Source: Gammaproteobacteria bacterium
GTDB lineage: Bacteria; Pseudomonadota; Gammaproteobacteria; Pseudomonadales; JAUIET01
Direction of reading: 5' to 3'
NCBI GenBank assembly: GCA_030429735.1
Contig: JAUIET010000007.1
Span: 1-64,000, forward strand
DNA length: 64,000 nucleotides
A program made the translations under genes and the position numbers. Positions 25,336 to 34,149 of this stretch are shown in pieces; position 1 is the first letter of the stretch, and the number at the start of each line of letters is the position of its first letter. Below the pieces are notes generated by a model. It was not told the DNA's origin and did not search any database. It saw only the letters and a program-made list of their open reading frames with translations.

Positions 25336-26012
25336 AAGCCATTCTCATCGTTATATTGCTATCAATAAGCACCATCGTGAACGCGGCGGCGCAACGCTAC
25401 CCCTACCAACGCTGTTTTGAGATTGCTGCTACCCTGCACGACCTGCCAATCGATTTGGTGCTGGCCGTTGCCGCCACGGAAAGCAACTGGGATCCCGACG
25501 CGCGCTCACATGCCAACGCGCACGGTATTATGCAAATCCAGTGGCCAGGCACCGCAAAAGATCTCGGTGTGGAGCGGGTTTCAGAGTTGTACAACCCCTG
25601 TCTTAATATCGAACTTGGCAGTCGCTACCTCAAAGAGCTGCTCGGCCGCTTCGATGGCGACGAGACTAAAGCCCTTGCCGCCTATAACTACGGACCGGGT
25701 CGGATCGAGCGTTCAAGCTCCATCCCCGAAGGCGCGCTCAAGTACGTGGCAACGGTGCGAAAGCACCGCAAGCGTGTTCGCGGCGGTAATCTACCGAAGC
25801 GCCTGCAAGCCAACAAAAACGCCACGCTGATGGTGTTTGATTCCGCCACCCGCGCAAAGCGCCTGGCCAGCAAACTCAGCAATGCGCTGGACGGGGCAAC
25901 TGCCCGTTACGCGAAGGTGAGCAGTGGTCATGCCGTGAACCTCGTTGTTGGTCAAGCGGGGCTGACGATGAGCGATAGAGTAATGTTACAAGGCTTGGGG
26001 TTGGCGCAATGA
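25332..26012 (+). CDS. Envelope operon gene 7: lytic transglycosylase (SLT/GH23)
   Basis: A 226-residue periplasmic protein with a signal peptide (AILIVILLSISTIVNAAA). The SLT core is complete: catalytic E50 in VAATESNWDP, GIMQIQ, LNIELGSRYLKELL and AAYNYGPGRI. The last 70 residues (TLMVFDSATRAKRLASKLS, VNLVVGQAGL) look like a SPOR-type tail similar to the neighbour. Lytic transglycosylases cut the glycan backbone to make 1,6-anhydroMurNAc ends; here it probably opens or remodels the wall for the envelope machine encoded upstream. Confidence 0.9.
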   Translation: MKAILIVILLSISTIVNAAAQRYPYQRCFEIAATLHDLPIDLVLAVAATESNWDPDARSHANAHGIMQIQWPGTAKDLGVERVSELYNPCLNIELGSRYLKELLGRFDGDETKALAAYNYGPGRIERSSSIPEGALKYVATVRKHRKRVRGGNLPKRLQANKNATLMVFDSATRAKRLASKLSNALDGATARYAKVSSGHAVNLVVGQAGLTMSDRVMLQGLGLAQ

Positions 26013-26047
26013 AGCTGTTCGAGGTTTTACAGCAGGATTTCAGTTGA
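26009..26047 (+). other. Possible truncated start of an eighth operon gene
   Basis: An ATG overlaps the transglycosylase stop (ATGA), as between other genes of this operon, and opens a frame of only 12 residues (MKLFEVLQQDFS) before a TGA. The coupling looks like that of a true cistron whose remainder was lost, perhaps when the DUF1993 gene arrived. It may equally be chance. Confidence 0.3.
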
Positions 26048-26072
26048 ACGGCAGTGAACGACCTGACACCAG

Positions 26073-26657
26073 CTACTTTTTAGTGGCTTTAGATTTTGCC
26101 TTGGGTTTAACCCCCATCATCTTCGCAACCTTACCACTCATTTCCATACCAGGTACGGTACCCAGAAAATCAATTTTACCCAGGCTCACCCCGTTATGGC
26201 GCAGTATGTTGTAAGCAGTTGTAAAGTGGAAATAGAAGTTAGGTAAGGCCCAACCATTCAGGTAATCACTGCCACTGAACTTAAGTTTGCCGATGGGTAT
26301 GGTCATGACTACTTCACGGGCCGCGGCATCAGCGAATTGACTGGCCTTTAAGGTTCGAATAAAGGCAAGGGTACGCTTGATCCGTTCTTGCAGCTCGGCG
26401 AAGGAGGTTTCGTTGTCTTCAAATACAGGCGGTGCAACGCCAGCTAAACGAGCGCAGCAACCTTTCGCATTATCGGTGATCATTTGCACCTGCTTCGTAA
26501 GGGGCAGCATGTCCGGAGCCAGCCGAGCGTTCAATAACACGCTGGGCTCGATACCCCGGGTTTTGGCATCTTTCGCAGCGGTTTTCAAAATGGCCGCCAG
26601 ATTCTTCAGATTGTGCACATATACTCGGGCGGAGGATTGATACATAAAATATGACAT
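26073..26657 (-). CDS. DUF1993 family protein
   Basis: A 194-residue cytoplasmic protein of the DUF1993 family, related to the DinB-like four-helix fold. Typical segments are VYVHNLKNLAAILKTAAKDA at the start, ARLAPDMLPLTKQVQMITDN, and a C-terminal PNFYFHFTTAYNILRHNGV. Family members are about 165-175 residues; the Lys-rich tail here (KPKAKSKATKK) is an extension. The biochemical role is unknown. It converges with the envelope operon and has a GGAGTG-like site before the ATG. Confidence 0.85.
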   Translation of the reverse strand: MSYFMYQSSARVYVHNLKNLAAILKTAAKDAKTRGIEPSVLLNARLAPDMLPLTKQVQMITDNAKGCCARLAGVAPPVFEDNETSFAELQERIKRTLAFIRTLKASQFADAAAREVVMTIPIGKLKFSGSDYLNGWALPNFYFHFTTAYNILRHNGVSLGKIDFLGTVPGMEMSGKVAKMMGVKPKAKSKATKK

Positions 26658-26862
26658 TTTGGTTCACTCCTGGTGAATTTTGCTATTAAAGGCAAGTGAA
26701 TTCTAATTGGTTTTCAGCGTTCAGAGGGCCTTTTCGCGTGGCGCCAATTATGCAGACTTTCGTTATTAATCGCTATAACGTACTCAAAGTAGCTCGGGCC
26801 GAGTTTCTCAATCCCCAGGGAGGTAGACCCTGCTATGACATAGTAAAGGCAATCCACAACTT

Positions 26863-27050
26863 GGCTCAATACCTGCGCAGCTTGCTTTGCTTGGAACCAT
26901 CTATGCGCTCATGGCACTCATAACAGACAGTGGCTATGCCCTTTTTGCAGGACGCTTGCGTTCCCGGTTATTGCATAAGTCACGGCATCCTATAGCACGG
27001 TATTTAGGAGGCGGGATTTATCTGGGGTTAGGAGTGAATACGGCAATTCA
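26863..27050 (+). pseudogene. LysE/RhtB transporter C-terminal fragment
   Basis: Translating around 26878-27040 gives QLALLGTIYALMALITDSG, YALFAGRLRSRLL and ARYLGGGIYLGLGVNTAI, the end of a LysE-family exporter (last two membrane spans). No start or N-terminal two thirds are present, and the reading frame is lost upstream. Between the DUF1993 gene and this remnant (26658-26862) nothing is recognised. Confidence 0.7.
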
Positions 27051-27059
27051 ACCCATACA

Positions 27060-27512
27060 AAACTGGCAACCTTCGCTTTTGGGCTGTGTCACGGGTTTGG
27101 TCTGTCGAGCAAAATTCTCGATTACAACATTGCACCAGACGGTTTACTTGCTAATTTATTGGCGTTCAACTTAGGTGTTGAAGTGGGTCAGATACTGGGT
27201 TTGACTGAGATGGGGGAAATAAAGGCCTAGCTTGAGCAGGAAGCTGAAGCTGACCAGATCGCACGGTCTGAACAGGTTTCCCCGGTTAAGGAGAAATCAG
27301 CTGACAAAGCGTTCTCTCCAAATACAGACTCGTCAGAAATTAAGGAGTCCTTAGCCGATAAAAAACCAGTGGGAACCACTGTAATCGAAGAGGCAACAAC
27401 TGAAATTGATCACCATCCACAGCAGGAACAGCTGTGGAAAGACGAATTAACCTTCGTTCTAACACCAGGGCAAGGGCGTGAGTACAAACTGGTAATGGAT
27501 AAGGGACTAGCG
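27060..27512 (+). pseudogene. HupE/UreJ fragment fused to a transmembrane-anchor-protein fragment
   Basis: One frame reads FAFGLCHGFGLSSKILDYN, APDGLLANLLAFNLGVEVG, typical of HupE/UreJ_2 membrane proteins, and then passes into LGLTEMGEIKA, a TAG at 27228-27230, and LEQEAEADQIARSEQ ... DELTFVLTPGQGREYKLVMDKG. The second half matches the transmembrane anchor protein that, as I recall it, is found next to HupE in metal-resistance clusters. A deletion fused the two, and the stop broke the result. The frame loses similarity where the P450 gene ends on the other strand. Confidence 0.65.
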
Positions 27513-28865
27513 ACGATTCTGCACCGTTACCGGCAAGCCATCCGTAGGCATACGCAACGGAATCAAAGTGTGCTTGGGCTGATAATCCGGCGCTACACTC
27601 AGTTCGCATTTGCTTAAAAACAGACTGAGAAAAAGCTTCACCTGTATTTCCGCGAAATTTAGCCCAAGGCATTTGTGGGCGCCGCCACCAAATGGCACAA
27701 ATTGATAAGAGTGGCGTTTGTGTTCTGCACGCGCCGTTGAGAATCGCTCGGGGTCGAATTGCTTTGGCTTATCCCAGTAATCGTTCATGTAATGGGTAAA
27801 CAAAGGAGACAAAGCAACACCGGCATTGCGAGGTATTCGGTGGCCAAGTACGTCTGTTTCCCTAAGGCAACGCCTGGGAATCACAGGCAATGGTGGGTAC
27901 ATACGCAATGCTTCACGAAATACCCAGCCGGTTTTCTCCATTGCGGAAATCTCGTCGTAACTGGGTATTCGCTCGCCAAGCGCGGCGTATTCAGCGCGCA
28001 GCTCTTCCTGCCACTGCGGGTTCTTGGCCAAAGCATAGGCAACCGAACACAGGGTACTGGTGGTGGTGTCGTGTGCTGCAAACAGTAAAAATATAATATG
28101 GTCGATAACCGCCTGATCATCCAGTTGCTGCCCGTGCTCATCTTGCGCACGACAAATTTGGGCGAAGAAATCGAGATCATCTGATACTTTTTTATTTGGC
28201 AATTGTCGCCGCATAAAAGTCTCGAGCAATTCACGACCGGCCATACCTCGCGCCCAGCGTGTGCCTGGTATGCGTCTTTGTATTATGGCAATACTGGCAT
28301 CGGCCGCATCTACGAAAGCCTTATTCACAGCTTCAGCGTCGTCGCCCAGGTGCACACCAAGAAAGGTTTGCGCGGCAATATCCAGTAACAATGACTTTAT
28401 CGCCGGCAAAAACGGCATGGTTTGGTTTCTAGGCCAATGCGAAACGCCCTCTTTAATGTGTTGGCCCATGGGTTGCAAATAGCTTTCAATAGCAGGCTTT
28501 TTAAATGCTGACTGAAGAATACGGCGGTGATAGCGGTGGTCTGAAAAGTCCTTCAGCATTAAGCCGTTTGGAAAAATTCGCTCCAGAACGGTGTTCCACG
28601 CCAGATAGTTGGAAAAGCACTGCTCGGAATCAAGCAACACCTGCTGGTTAGCATCCGGACCAAGCAAAGAAATGCCGTTCTGAAACAAGACCCTGCGTCT
28701 GTACACTAAACCATACTTAGCGTAACCACGATTCACTAAGGCATGATTGTCACGCAGAAACTCAAGGGTGTGCCCCAATACTGGCAAGCCCTTGTCGCCA
28801 GGTATGTGGTTGAGGTTGGTTGTTGGTTGCCTTGAATATTGGGTGTAGTCTATTGATTGCTGCAT
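27507..28865 (-). CDS. Cytochrome P450
   Basis: A 452-residue P450 from the ATG at 28865 (an upstream in-frame ATG at 28940 is less likely). Landmarks in order: proline-rich start (HIPGDKGLPVLG), I-helix oxygen-activation motif AAHDTTTS, ExxR helix (EALRMYPPLPVIPR), the PERF segment, and the haem loop FGGGAHKCLGLNFA with the Cys ligand. It inserts one oxygen into a substrate using electrons from a reductase. The sequence style (AxDTTT, FGxGxHxCLG) is that of the class whose members act on sterols, fatty acids or alkane-like molecules. No ferredoxin or reductase gene is adjacent. The last residues run up to the HupE/anchor remnant on the plus strand. Confidence 0.93.
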   Translation of the reverse strand: MQQSIDYTQYSRQPTTNLNHIPGDKGLPVLGHTLEFLRDNHALVNRGYAKYGLVYRRRVLFQNGISLLGPDANQQVLLDSEQCFSNYLAWNTVLERIFPNGLMLKDFSDHRYHRRILQSAFKKPAIESYLQPMGQHIKEGVSHWPRNQTMPFLPAIKSLLLDIAAQTFLGVHLGDDAEAVNKAFVDAADASIAIIQRRIPGTRWARGMAGRELLETFMRRQLPNKKVSDDLDFFAQICRAQDEHGQQLDDQAVIDHIIFLLFAAHDTTTSTLCSVAYALAKNPQWQEELRAEYAALGERIPSYDEISAMEKTGWVFREALRMYPPLPVIPRRCLRETDVLGHRIPRNAGVALSPLFTHYMNDYWDKPKQFDPERFSTARAEHKRHSYQFVPFGGGAHKCLGLNFAEIQVKLFLSLFLSKCELSVAPDYQPKHTLIPLRMPTDGLPVTVQNRR

Positions 28866-29006
28866 GGGGTTTAAAGCGTTGTATTCTGAAACGAGTTTAC
28901 AGTGTAAGTCGTACAATACACTAGCAAGGACAGGACGCACACTGCATCAACACGCTGTGTTTTCTAAGCAGCGTACAACCTGGCCTCAGTATTTTGCAAA
29001 CACAAA

Positions 29007-29699
29007 TCAAAACAGCGAATACCACTTGCCTCTTGGCTTAGGTAGCTTATGCCCCTGGGGCAAATAACAGATTCGATCCATTCTCGTCGTGCTTCCATCT
29101 ATGTAATCCCAAATCAGTTGGTTACCCTCCAGATACCGTTTTACCACAACAGGCCCCCACCCAAACACATGAAAATTGAGCACGCCCTGCTCCCAAACCA
29201 TGGCGGCTGACGTTCGCATGCAATAGGGTTTGTCGCCGATAGTGAATAACACTGACCCTTCGGTGTCATTGGTATTCAAGCCCGCTGTGCTGTTGGGACC
29301 ATAGTCGTGAATGATCCCGCTTGACGTCACAACAACGCGGCTTCCGCATTGCTCGACGCGCTCGACGTGGCCCACGTGGCCACCTGCAACGCCCAGCCAT
29401 AGGCCACGGATATCGGCGGCCTGATCGGGCAGTGCTTCTGTACACTGCGCAAGTATGGGAAGAGGGAAATGCGAATAACCGCAGCCGGGTGTGTTGCCCT
29501 TGGGGATCTCAGCGGCCGACTTGCCAGGGCCACCGAGTTCGGGAAGCGTGCAGTAATTGATTACACTGCCATCTCCGTGCAGCGTAGCGGGGTCTGTTGT
29601 CAGTGCGGGGCGCGAAGAGAAGAACGCCAACCAAAACAAAAATAGTGCGAGGCATAGTGCCAGAAAGACAGCAAGGCTCAGCAATTTTTTCATGATCAA
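29007..29699 (-). CDS. Membrane-anchored or exported protein of unknown function
   Basis: A 230-residue protein with an N-terminal hydrophobic segment (LLSLAVFLALCLALFLFWLAFF), probably an anchor, and a periplasmic domain with five Cys (NYCTLPE, GCGYS, AQCTEAL, EQCGSR, YCMRT, ICYLP). The domain is beta-rich, with short motifs IRGLWLGVAGG, VVVTSSGIIHDYG and GVLNFHVFGWGPVVVKRYLE. I do not recognise it. The dehalogenase gene is upstream on the same strand, with a 49-base gap, so they may be co-transcribed. Confidence 0.6.
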   Translation of the reverse strand: MIMKKLLSLAVFLALCLALFLFWLAFFSSRPALTTDPATLHGDGSVINYCTLPELGGPGKSAAEIPKGNTPGCGYSHFPLPILAQCTEALPDQAADIRGLWLGVAGGHVGHVERVEQCGSRVVVTSSGIIHDYGPNSTAGLNTNDTEGSVLFTIGDKPYCMRTSAAMVWEQGVLNFHVFGWGPVVVKRYLEGNQLIWDYIDGSTTRMDRICYLPQGHKLPKPRGKWYSLF

Positions 29700-29748
29700 C
29701 AGGCCCTACGATACTTGTTCCAGATCAGGGTGAGAAACGTGCCTGGCG

Positions 29749-30750
29749 TTAGCGGCCCGTGATATCCAGTATGGCCTGCACACATTGCTGCGGTTGTTCC
29801 TGCTGCAGAAAATGTCCAGCTGGTGCAATGGTTCGGTGCTTGACGCCCTGACACCCGGGCACTTTGTCGAGAAACGGCTTATCTCCGCCCGCGGTAACCG
29901 GGTCGTCATCTGAAAAAGCACAGAGGAAGGGCTTATCGAACTGCCCCAACACCTTCCAGGCGGCACGGTTTTCAGCCACTTCAGGTTCATCATGAAATAT
30001 TGGCACCAGTGAAGGAAACCGCCGCGCACCGGCTAGGTAGGTTTCGTCGGGAAAAGGCGCATTAAACGCCGCTTTTTCTTCTTCCAGCAGTGTCTTGCTG
30101 CTGGTGACATTGGCAATCACGGTGTGGCCGGGGCGAAGCAATTCCGGGCTGTCTTGACAGAACTTGCGCCAGTACAGCATGCCCGGCATACCGGAGGTAT
30201 CTCTAAAGCGCGCATTCAGTTCGCTGGCCTTTACAGCAGGCAAATGTTGGTAGGCTTCCTTCAGGGTGTCGGCAAATGCTTCGGGCACTGGGCCAGTAGG
30301 AAGTCCGCCATTGGATAACACAACACCAGAGAATCGTTCAGGAAAGGCTGCGACCAGCCGCAAACCAATAAGGCTGCCCCAGTCCTGCAGAAATACGGTG
30401 ATGTCGTGCAAATTCAGTTGCAGCAGCCAGTCACTCATCCAGGCCACATGCCGCGCGTATGTGTAGTCATCGCCCTGCGTGGGCTTGTCAGACCGACCGA
30501 ATCCGACAAGATCGGGTGCAATCACGCGAAAGCCCGCCTCGACCAGTGGCGGGATCATATGGCGGTACAGGTAGCTCCAAGCGGGCTGCCCGTGCAGTAA
30601 AAGCACCACCTCTCCATCGGTCGCACCCTCATCGAGATAATGCACGCGCAGACTACCGCCTTGGGTGTCATCCACCTGTAAATAGTGCGGTGCAAATGGA
30701 TAGTCCAGCAGATTTTCAAAATGCTCATCGGGAGTACGCTTGTATTGCAC
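29749..30750 (-). CDS. Haloalkane dehalogenase-like alpha/beta hydrolase (HLD-I type)
   Basis: A 333-residue alpha/beta hydrolase. The nucleophile is Asp123 in FLQDWGSLIGL, not Ser, and the next Trp124 is the first halide-binding residue. HGQPAWSYLYR forms the oxyanion region, FSDDDPVT supplies the acid and APAGHFLQQEQ the His. This Asp/Trp pattern and length match subfamily HLD-I enzymes (DhlA/DhmA type), which hydrolyse carbon-halogen bonds in the cytoplasm. Epoxide hydrolases share the fold and are the alternative. Together with the P450 and the SDR it suggests use or detoxification of hydrophobic or halogenated compounds. Confidence 0.85.
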   Translation of the reverse strand: MQYKRTPDEHFENLLDYPFAPHYLQVDDTQGGSLRVHYLDEGATDGEVVLLLHGQPAWSYLYRHMIPPLVEAGFRVIAPDLVGFGRSDKPTQGDDYTYARHVAWMSDWLLQLNLHDITVFLQDWGSLIGLRLVAAFPERFSGVVLSNGGLPTGPVPEAFADTLKEAYQHLPAVKASELNARFRDTSGMPGMLYWRKFCQDSPELLRPGHTVIANVTSSKTLLEEEKAAFNAPFPDETYLAGARRFPSLVPIFHDEPEVAENRAAWKVLGQFDKPFLCAFSDDDPVTAGGDKPFLDKVPGCQGVKHRTIAPAGHFLQQEQPQQCVQAILDITGR

Positions 30751-31205
30751 AGTCGATTGCTCTCAAATTTATAAGTTGTTCGTTTGTGCTGTTGGCAGAG
30801 TCGAAACAGACTCTATGCTTTTGGCCTAAGCACCTGGAATATTATGACATATATACTGCCATAATAAAGCAATCTCCTTATTATATTGGCGCGCGCGGTG
30901 CTTACAGTTTCACAATCACCAACTGAATACTCCCGACTCGCACGCCCACGCCCGCCGTGATACCAATCAAGACCAAAAAAAGGGTGAGGTACCGTAGCAT
31001 GCGCTGGCGAGGTCCTGGAATAAACAGGTGCGGCGCCTAGGCCTCTTTTTCCAGATTCCATACACACGCAGAATGCCTGCTGCCCTAGCACCGCGTCAAT
31101 GCTGTTGGCCTGCGCATTGAACTCAGAAAGAGTGCCGCGAGCAAAACAGATATTCTTTATACCCTCTTCTTTCGCTTTTCTGCGCGACAGTCCGCCCGCT
31201 CTGAG
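30751..31205. other. Gene-free region with a perfect 6-bp hairpin
   Basis: Immediately upstream of the dehalogenase gene, AGAGTC and GACTCT (30797-30814) are separated by 6 bases, a size fitting a small operator. It is followed by an A+T-rich stretch. A reading frame on the minus strand (92 residues) has no coding character that I recognise. Nothing else is seen before the SDR gene. Confidence 0.35.
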
Positions 31206-32039
31206 CTATAAACGGGCGTTCTCAAACGCCGCATATTCTTCTTCGTAATCCGGATGCCAACGCGAAAGCGCTGGCCGATTATGTATTAAATCGCCCATTG
31301 CCCACTCCATGCGCTTGTTATCCAGTTCGCGGTCTACGTCATTGTCCGGGCATAGTATGTAGAAATCGCCCAGATCAATTTTTTCCAGCATAAAATCCAC
31401 AACCTGCTCAGCTGTCCACGCTGACGGCGGCTGCTCAGGTAAAAAGCGACGAATCATCCCTGTAAAGGTGAAACCCGGTACCAGCAAGTGGGCACTGAGT
31501 TTACAGCCCTCTTGCGAGCGCAAGCTGTACGCCAGCGCTTCGGTAAACGACTTGATTCCTGCCTTGCTCACGTTATAGGCCGGATTGCCGGGGGGCGTTG
31601 TGATGCCCTGTTTCGAGCCGGTGTTAATGATTAAGCCAGGTGTATTCTGAGCCAGCATAGACTCAGTGAACGCTTGAACACCATTGATAACACCCCACAA
31701 ATTGGTGCCAAGTGTCTTTTGCCATACATCGTAATCGGTCCAACAATTGTTGGCGCCCCCCGTGCCGGCGTTATTCATCAACACGTCTACCTGACCCAAC
31801 TCGGTGAAGACTTTGTCTTTCAATGCGCGCATTGCTTCAATGCTACCAACATCAACGCAGACAGACATTGCGCCATCTATATCGCTGGCGGCCACTTCCA
31901 GATTTTCTTTGTAGATGTCTACCAGGCAAACACGCATTCCCATGCTGGAAAAACGCCTCGCCGCGGCAAGGCCAATTCCATCTGCACCGCCGGTAATCAC
32001 AGCTACATTATTGGCTACAAATATACCGTTATTGTTCAT
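31206..32039 (-). CDS. Short-chain dehydrogenase/reductase
   Basis: A 277-residue classical-type SDR. The NAD(P) site is ITGGADGIG (residues 15-23), with Asp41 region LVDIYKEN favouring NAD. VLMNNAGTGG is the structural motif, the catalytic Ser is in IINTGSKQG, and YNVSKAG gives the Tyr and Lys. The C-terminus extends about 25 residues past the common length. Substrate unknown; oxidation or reduction of a hydroxyl group on a lipid-like molecule is typical. It is a lone gene. Confidence 0.92.
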   Translation of the reverse strand: MNNNGIFVANNVAVITGGADGIGLAAARRFSSMGMRVCLVDIYKENLEVAASDIDGAMSVCVDVGSIEAMRALKDKVFTELGQVDVLMNNAGTGGANNCWTDYDVWQKTLGTNLWGVINGVQAFTESMLAQNTPGLIINTGSKQGITTPPGNPAYNVSKAGIKSFTEALAYSLRSQEGCKLSAHLLVPGFTFTGMIRRFLPEQPPSAWTAEQVVDFMLEKIDLGDFYILCPDNDVDRELDNKRMEWAMGDLIHNRPALSRWHPDYEEEYAAFENARL

Positions 32040-32240
32040 TCGCTTAGGTTCAGTAAAGAATATAAGGCTGAAAGTATAACAAGTTGGTTAACGATTACGG
32101 GGTAGTGTTTTGTTCGAACTTATCCAGCAAGACAAGTGCACCTGAGATAAACCCAGCGGCTGGCGCTAACGTTTCTTTGATTGAAACGGGCGGGACCAAA
32201 CCCTACATCTGATAGTCGTCGACAGAGCGTATAACGATGT

Positions 32241-33185
32241 TCAGCTGCTCACGCCCAATCGAGCGGGTCGGACAGGTCTGCGTGCGCGCAGTATTCTGGC
32301 ATTTCGCGGTATGTACGAAACCGCAGCGACGGGCGCTTTCTGCTCAGTACCTGTTTTTGCTGTCTCCTCCGCCATCAACTCGGCGTTCGCTTGCAAAAGG
32401 TCGGCTTTAAAACTGTCGAATACGGAAAGTGCAGGCGCTTGCTTCAGTCCGATTTTCTGCTCTACTTCTTCAAATAACGCCTGGTAGGCTGCTGCAGCGG
32501 TTGATACACCGGCATACTTAGCTAATGGTCGCTTCTTCACACTCATGCGTTCAACGACTGCAGAGTAGGGTACAACCGAGCTTAGCAGCTCATCACCATC
32601 TACCTTTTGGTGATACTCAACGATGCTTTTATGCGAGGACCTTCGAGAATCCTGCATGCAGAAGAAAGGTAAGAGTTTGGTGTCGATGTGCTCTTGATTC
32701 AGATACTTCCGCAAATGGCGTACTGTCCTGACCGATAGCGGTGCCGGAATGGTAGGTACTACGGTGTGATCTGCTGCTGTTAGCGCATTGTCAACCAGGG
32801 ATGAAATACCCGGTGGGCAATCCAGTATGATGAGGTCATAGTCTTTCATTATCGGAAAGAGAATGGCTTTCAAACGGGTTTTGACGGAGCCATCGTCAGT
32901 CAGTATCTCGTCCAGCCGTTGGTTGCTGAACTTATTGGGAATAACGTCCAGGTTATCATAGTCGCTGGGTACCACGTACTTGCCCAACTGCTTGACATCG
33001 TTTGCCATAGACCAGTCAAACTGCTTGCTGTTACGGGCGTTCAAATAAAATGATGCAGCACCTTGCGAATCAAGGTCCCATAACAACGTTCGATAGCCTT
33101 TTGCGGCTGCAATGTGAGCAAGACTAACAGCAGTTGTTGTTTTCCCTACGCCACCTTTAATACTAAAACAAGCGAGTACAGACAT
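32241..33185 (-). CDS. ParA-family partition ATPase (orphan)
   Basis: A 314-residue P-loop ATPase with the deviant Walker A KGGVGKTTTAV at residues 10-20, WDLDSQGAASFYL (Walker A') and LIILDCPPGISSL (Walker B). This is the ParA/Soj fold used to position plasmids, chromosomes or protein complexes. No parB gene or parS-like repeat is adjacent, so a chromosomal cargo or a diverged mobile-element role is possible. The last 45 residues are basic and Ala/Pro-rich. The 238-bp upstream gap shows no feature I can support. Confidence 0.85.
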   Translation of the reverse strand: MSVLACFSIKGGVGKTTTAVSLAHIAAAKGYRTLLWDLDSQGAASFYLNARNSKQFDWSMANDVKQLGKYVVPSDYDNLDVIPNKFSNQRLDEILTDDGSVKTRLKAILFPIMKDYDLIILDCPPGISSLVDNALTAADHTVVPTIPAPLSVRTVRHLRKYLNQEHIDTKLLPFFCMQDSRRSSHKSIVEYHQKVDGDELLSSVVPYSAVVERMSVKKRPLAKYAGVSTAAAAYQALFEEVEQKIGLKQAPALSVFDSFKADLLQANAELMAEETAKTGTEQKAPVAAVSYIPRNARILRARRPVRPARLGVSS

Positions 33186-33423
33186 AGATCACTCGAACTC
33201 CATGTAAACAGCATTGGTGAATGATAGCGCAGAAGCATGCGCACTCCGTTTATCGAAAAGCGTGAATTGTTCTCATATTGCGGAAATTTTTAAAAATTGG
33301 TCTACCGCATTTATGGAAACAATTACATTTGTTAGATTTAATTGCCACGCTGACCGTTCCCATTTTGTTGTTGCAGCGCGTTCATTAATAACTCAGGCCA
33401 ACACCCTGCGCTTTCAGCATGAC

Positions 33424-34149
33424 TTAACCTCGAGTGGTGTGCGAACTGTCGCCTGACTCCACCGCCATAAGGCTTTCAAGAATCTCATTCTGAATGATAA
33501 GTTCCTGCTCATGGGTTTGTAGCGACCTTTTTAGGTTCTCCAGCTCGTTCTCAAGATCCATCTGTTTGCTTTCATAAGCAATATATTCTTTACCGCCTCG
33601 GCTCAAAACATCTGCGTTGGTTTTGGTAATGGCGAACCAGCTCAGCGCAAGAAAGCCTAATACGATCAGCGCAATGTCACCGCTTATAATCATTGCTATG
33701 GCGCCGGGTATGATGGCAGGTATGGCGAAATACGAATGGCTATTGGGAAAGCTGTAGAAATTAAGGCTTGGCGCAGCTGTTAGGCCGCTGATGATCATTA
33801 CAATGTACGGAAGAAGTTCCAGGGGAACACTATAAGTCGCATAGATGAGCATTAAGGCCCATGCAACTCCGTTAAGCAACGCGTTGTTGAAGTAGTACTG
33901 CCGCCAGGCGTTTGGATTGAATTGGTCCGGTGTTTTTTGAAACTGTCTTATTTTATCTATTCGCAGCAGCAAGCTAAACGTTGATAAGAGAGCCCAGGGC
34001 AGAATGAAATGAGGGCTAATATAGGGCCAGTACAATATGCTAACAATAACAATACCCATGATATTGCCGCAGGTATCTGATATACCAATTGCACACAGCT
34101 GCTCTATACGGCGGCTCTCCAGACTGGCCTGCATGCTCTGCTTGGTCAT
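33424..34149 (-). CDS. Membrane sensor-like protein with coiled-coil tail (second of tandem pair)
   Basis: A 241-residue protein with about five or six hydrophobic segments (NIMGIVIVSILYWPYI, LPWALLSTFSLLL, LLPYIVMIISGLTA, YFAIPAIIPGAIAMIIS, IALIVLGFLALSWF), followed by a coiled-coil (MDLENELENLKRSLQTHEQEL). The layout is that of the membrane module found at the N-terminus of diguanylate cyclases and histidine kinases, but the output domain is missing. It overlaps the upstream paralogue by 4 bases. It may associate with a separate signalling protein, or be a remnant of a fused sensor. Confidence 0.65.
   Translation of the reverse strand: MTKQSMQASLESRRIEQLCAIGISDTCGNIMGIVIVSILYWPYISPHFILPWALLSTFSLLLRIDKIRQFQKTPDQFNPNAWRQYYFNNALLNGVAWALMLIYATYSVPLELLPYIVMIISGLTAAPSLNFYSFPNSHSYFAIPAIIPGAIAMIISGDIALIVLGFLALSWFAITKTNADVLSRGGKEYIAYESKQMDLENELENLKRSLQTHEQELIIQNEILESLMAVESGDSSHTTRG

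Noticed and set aside
30813-31091. 92-residue minus-strand frame between the dehalogenase and SDR genes
   Set aside because: No ribosome-binding site, no recognisable domain, and A+T-rich composition unlike neighbouring genes.
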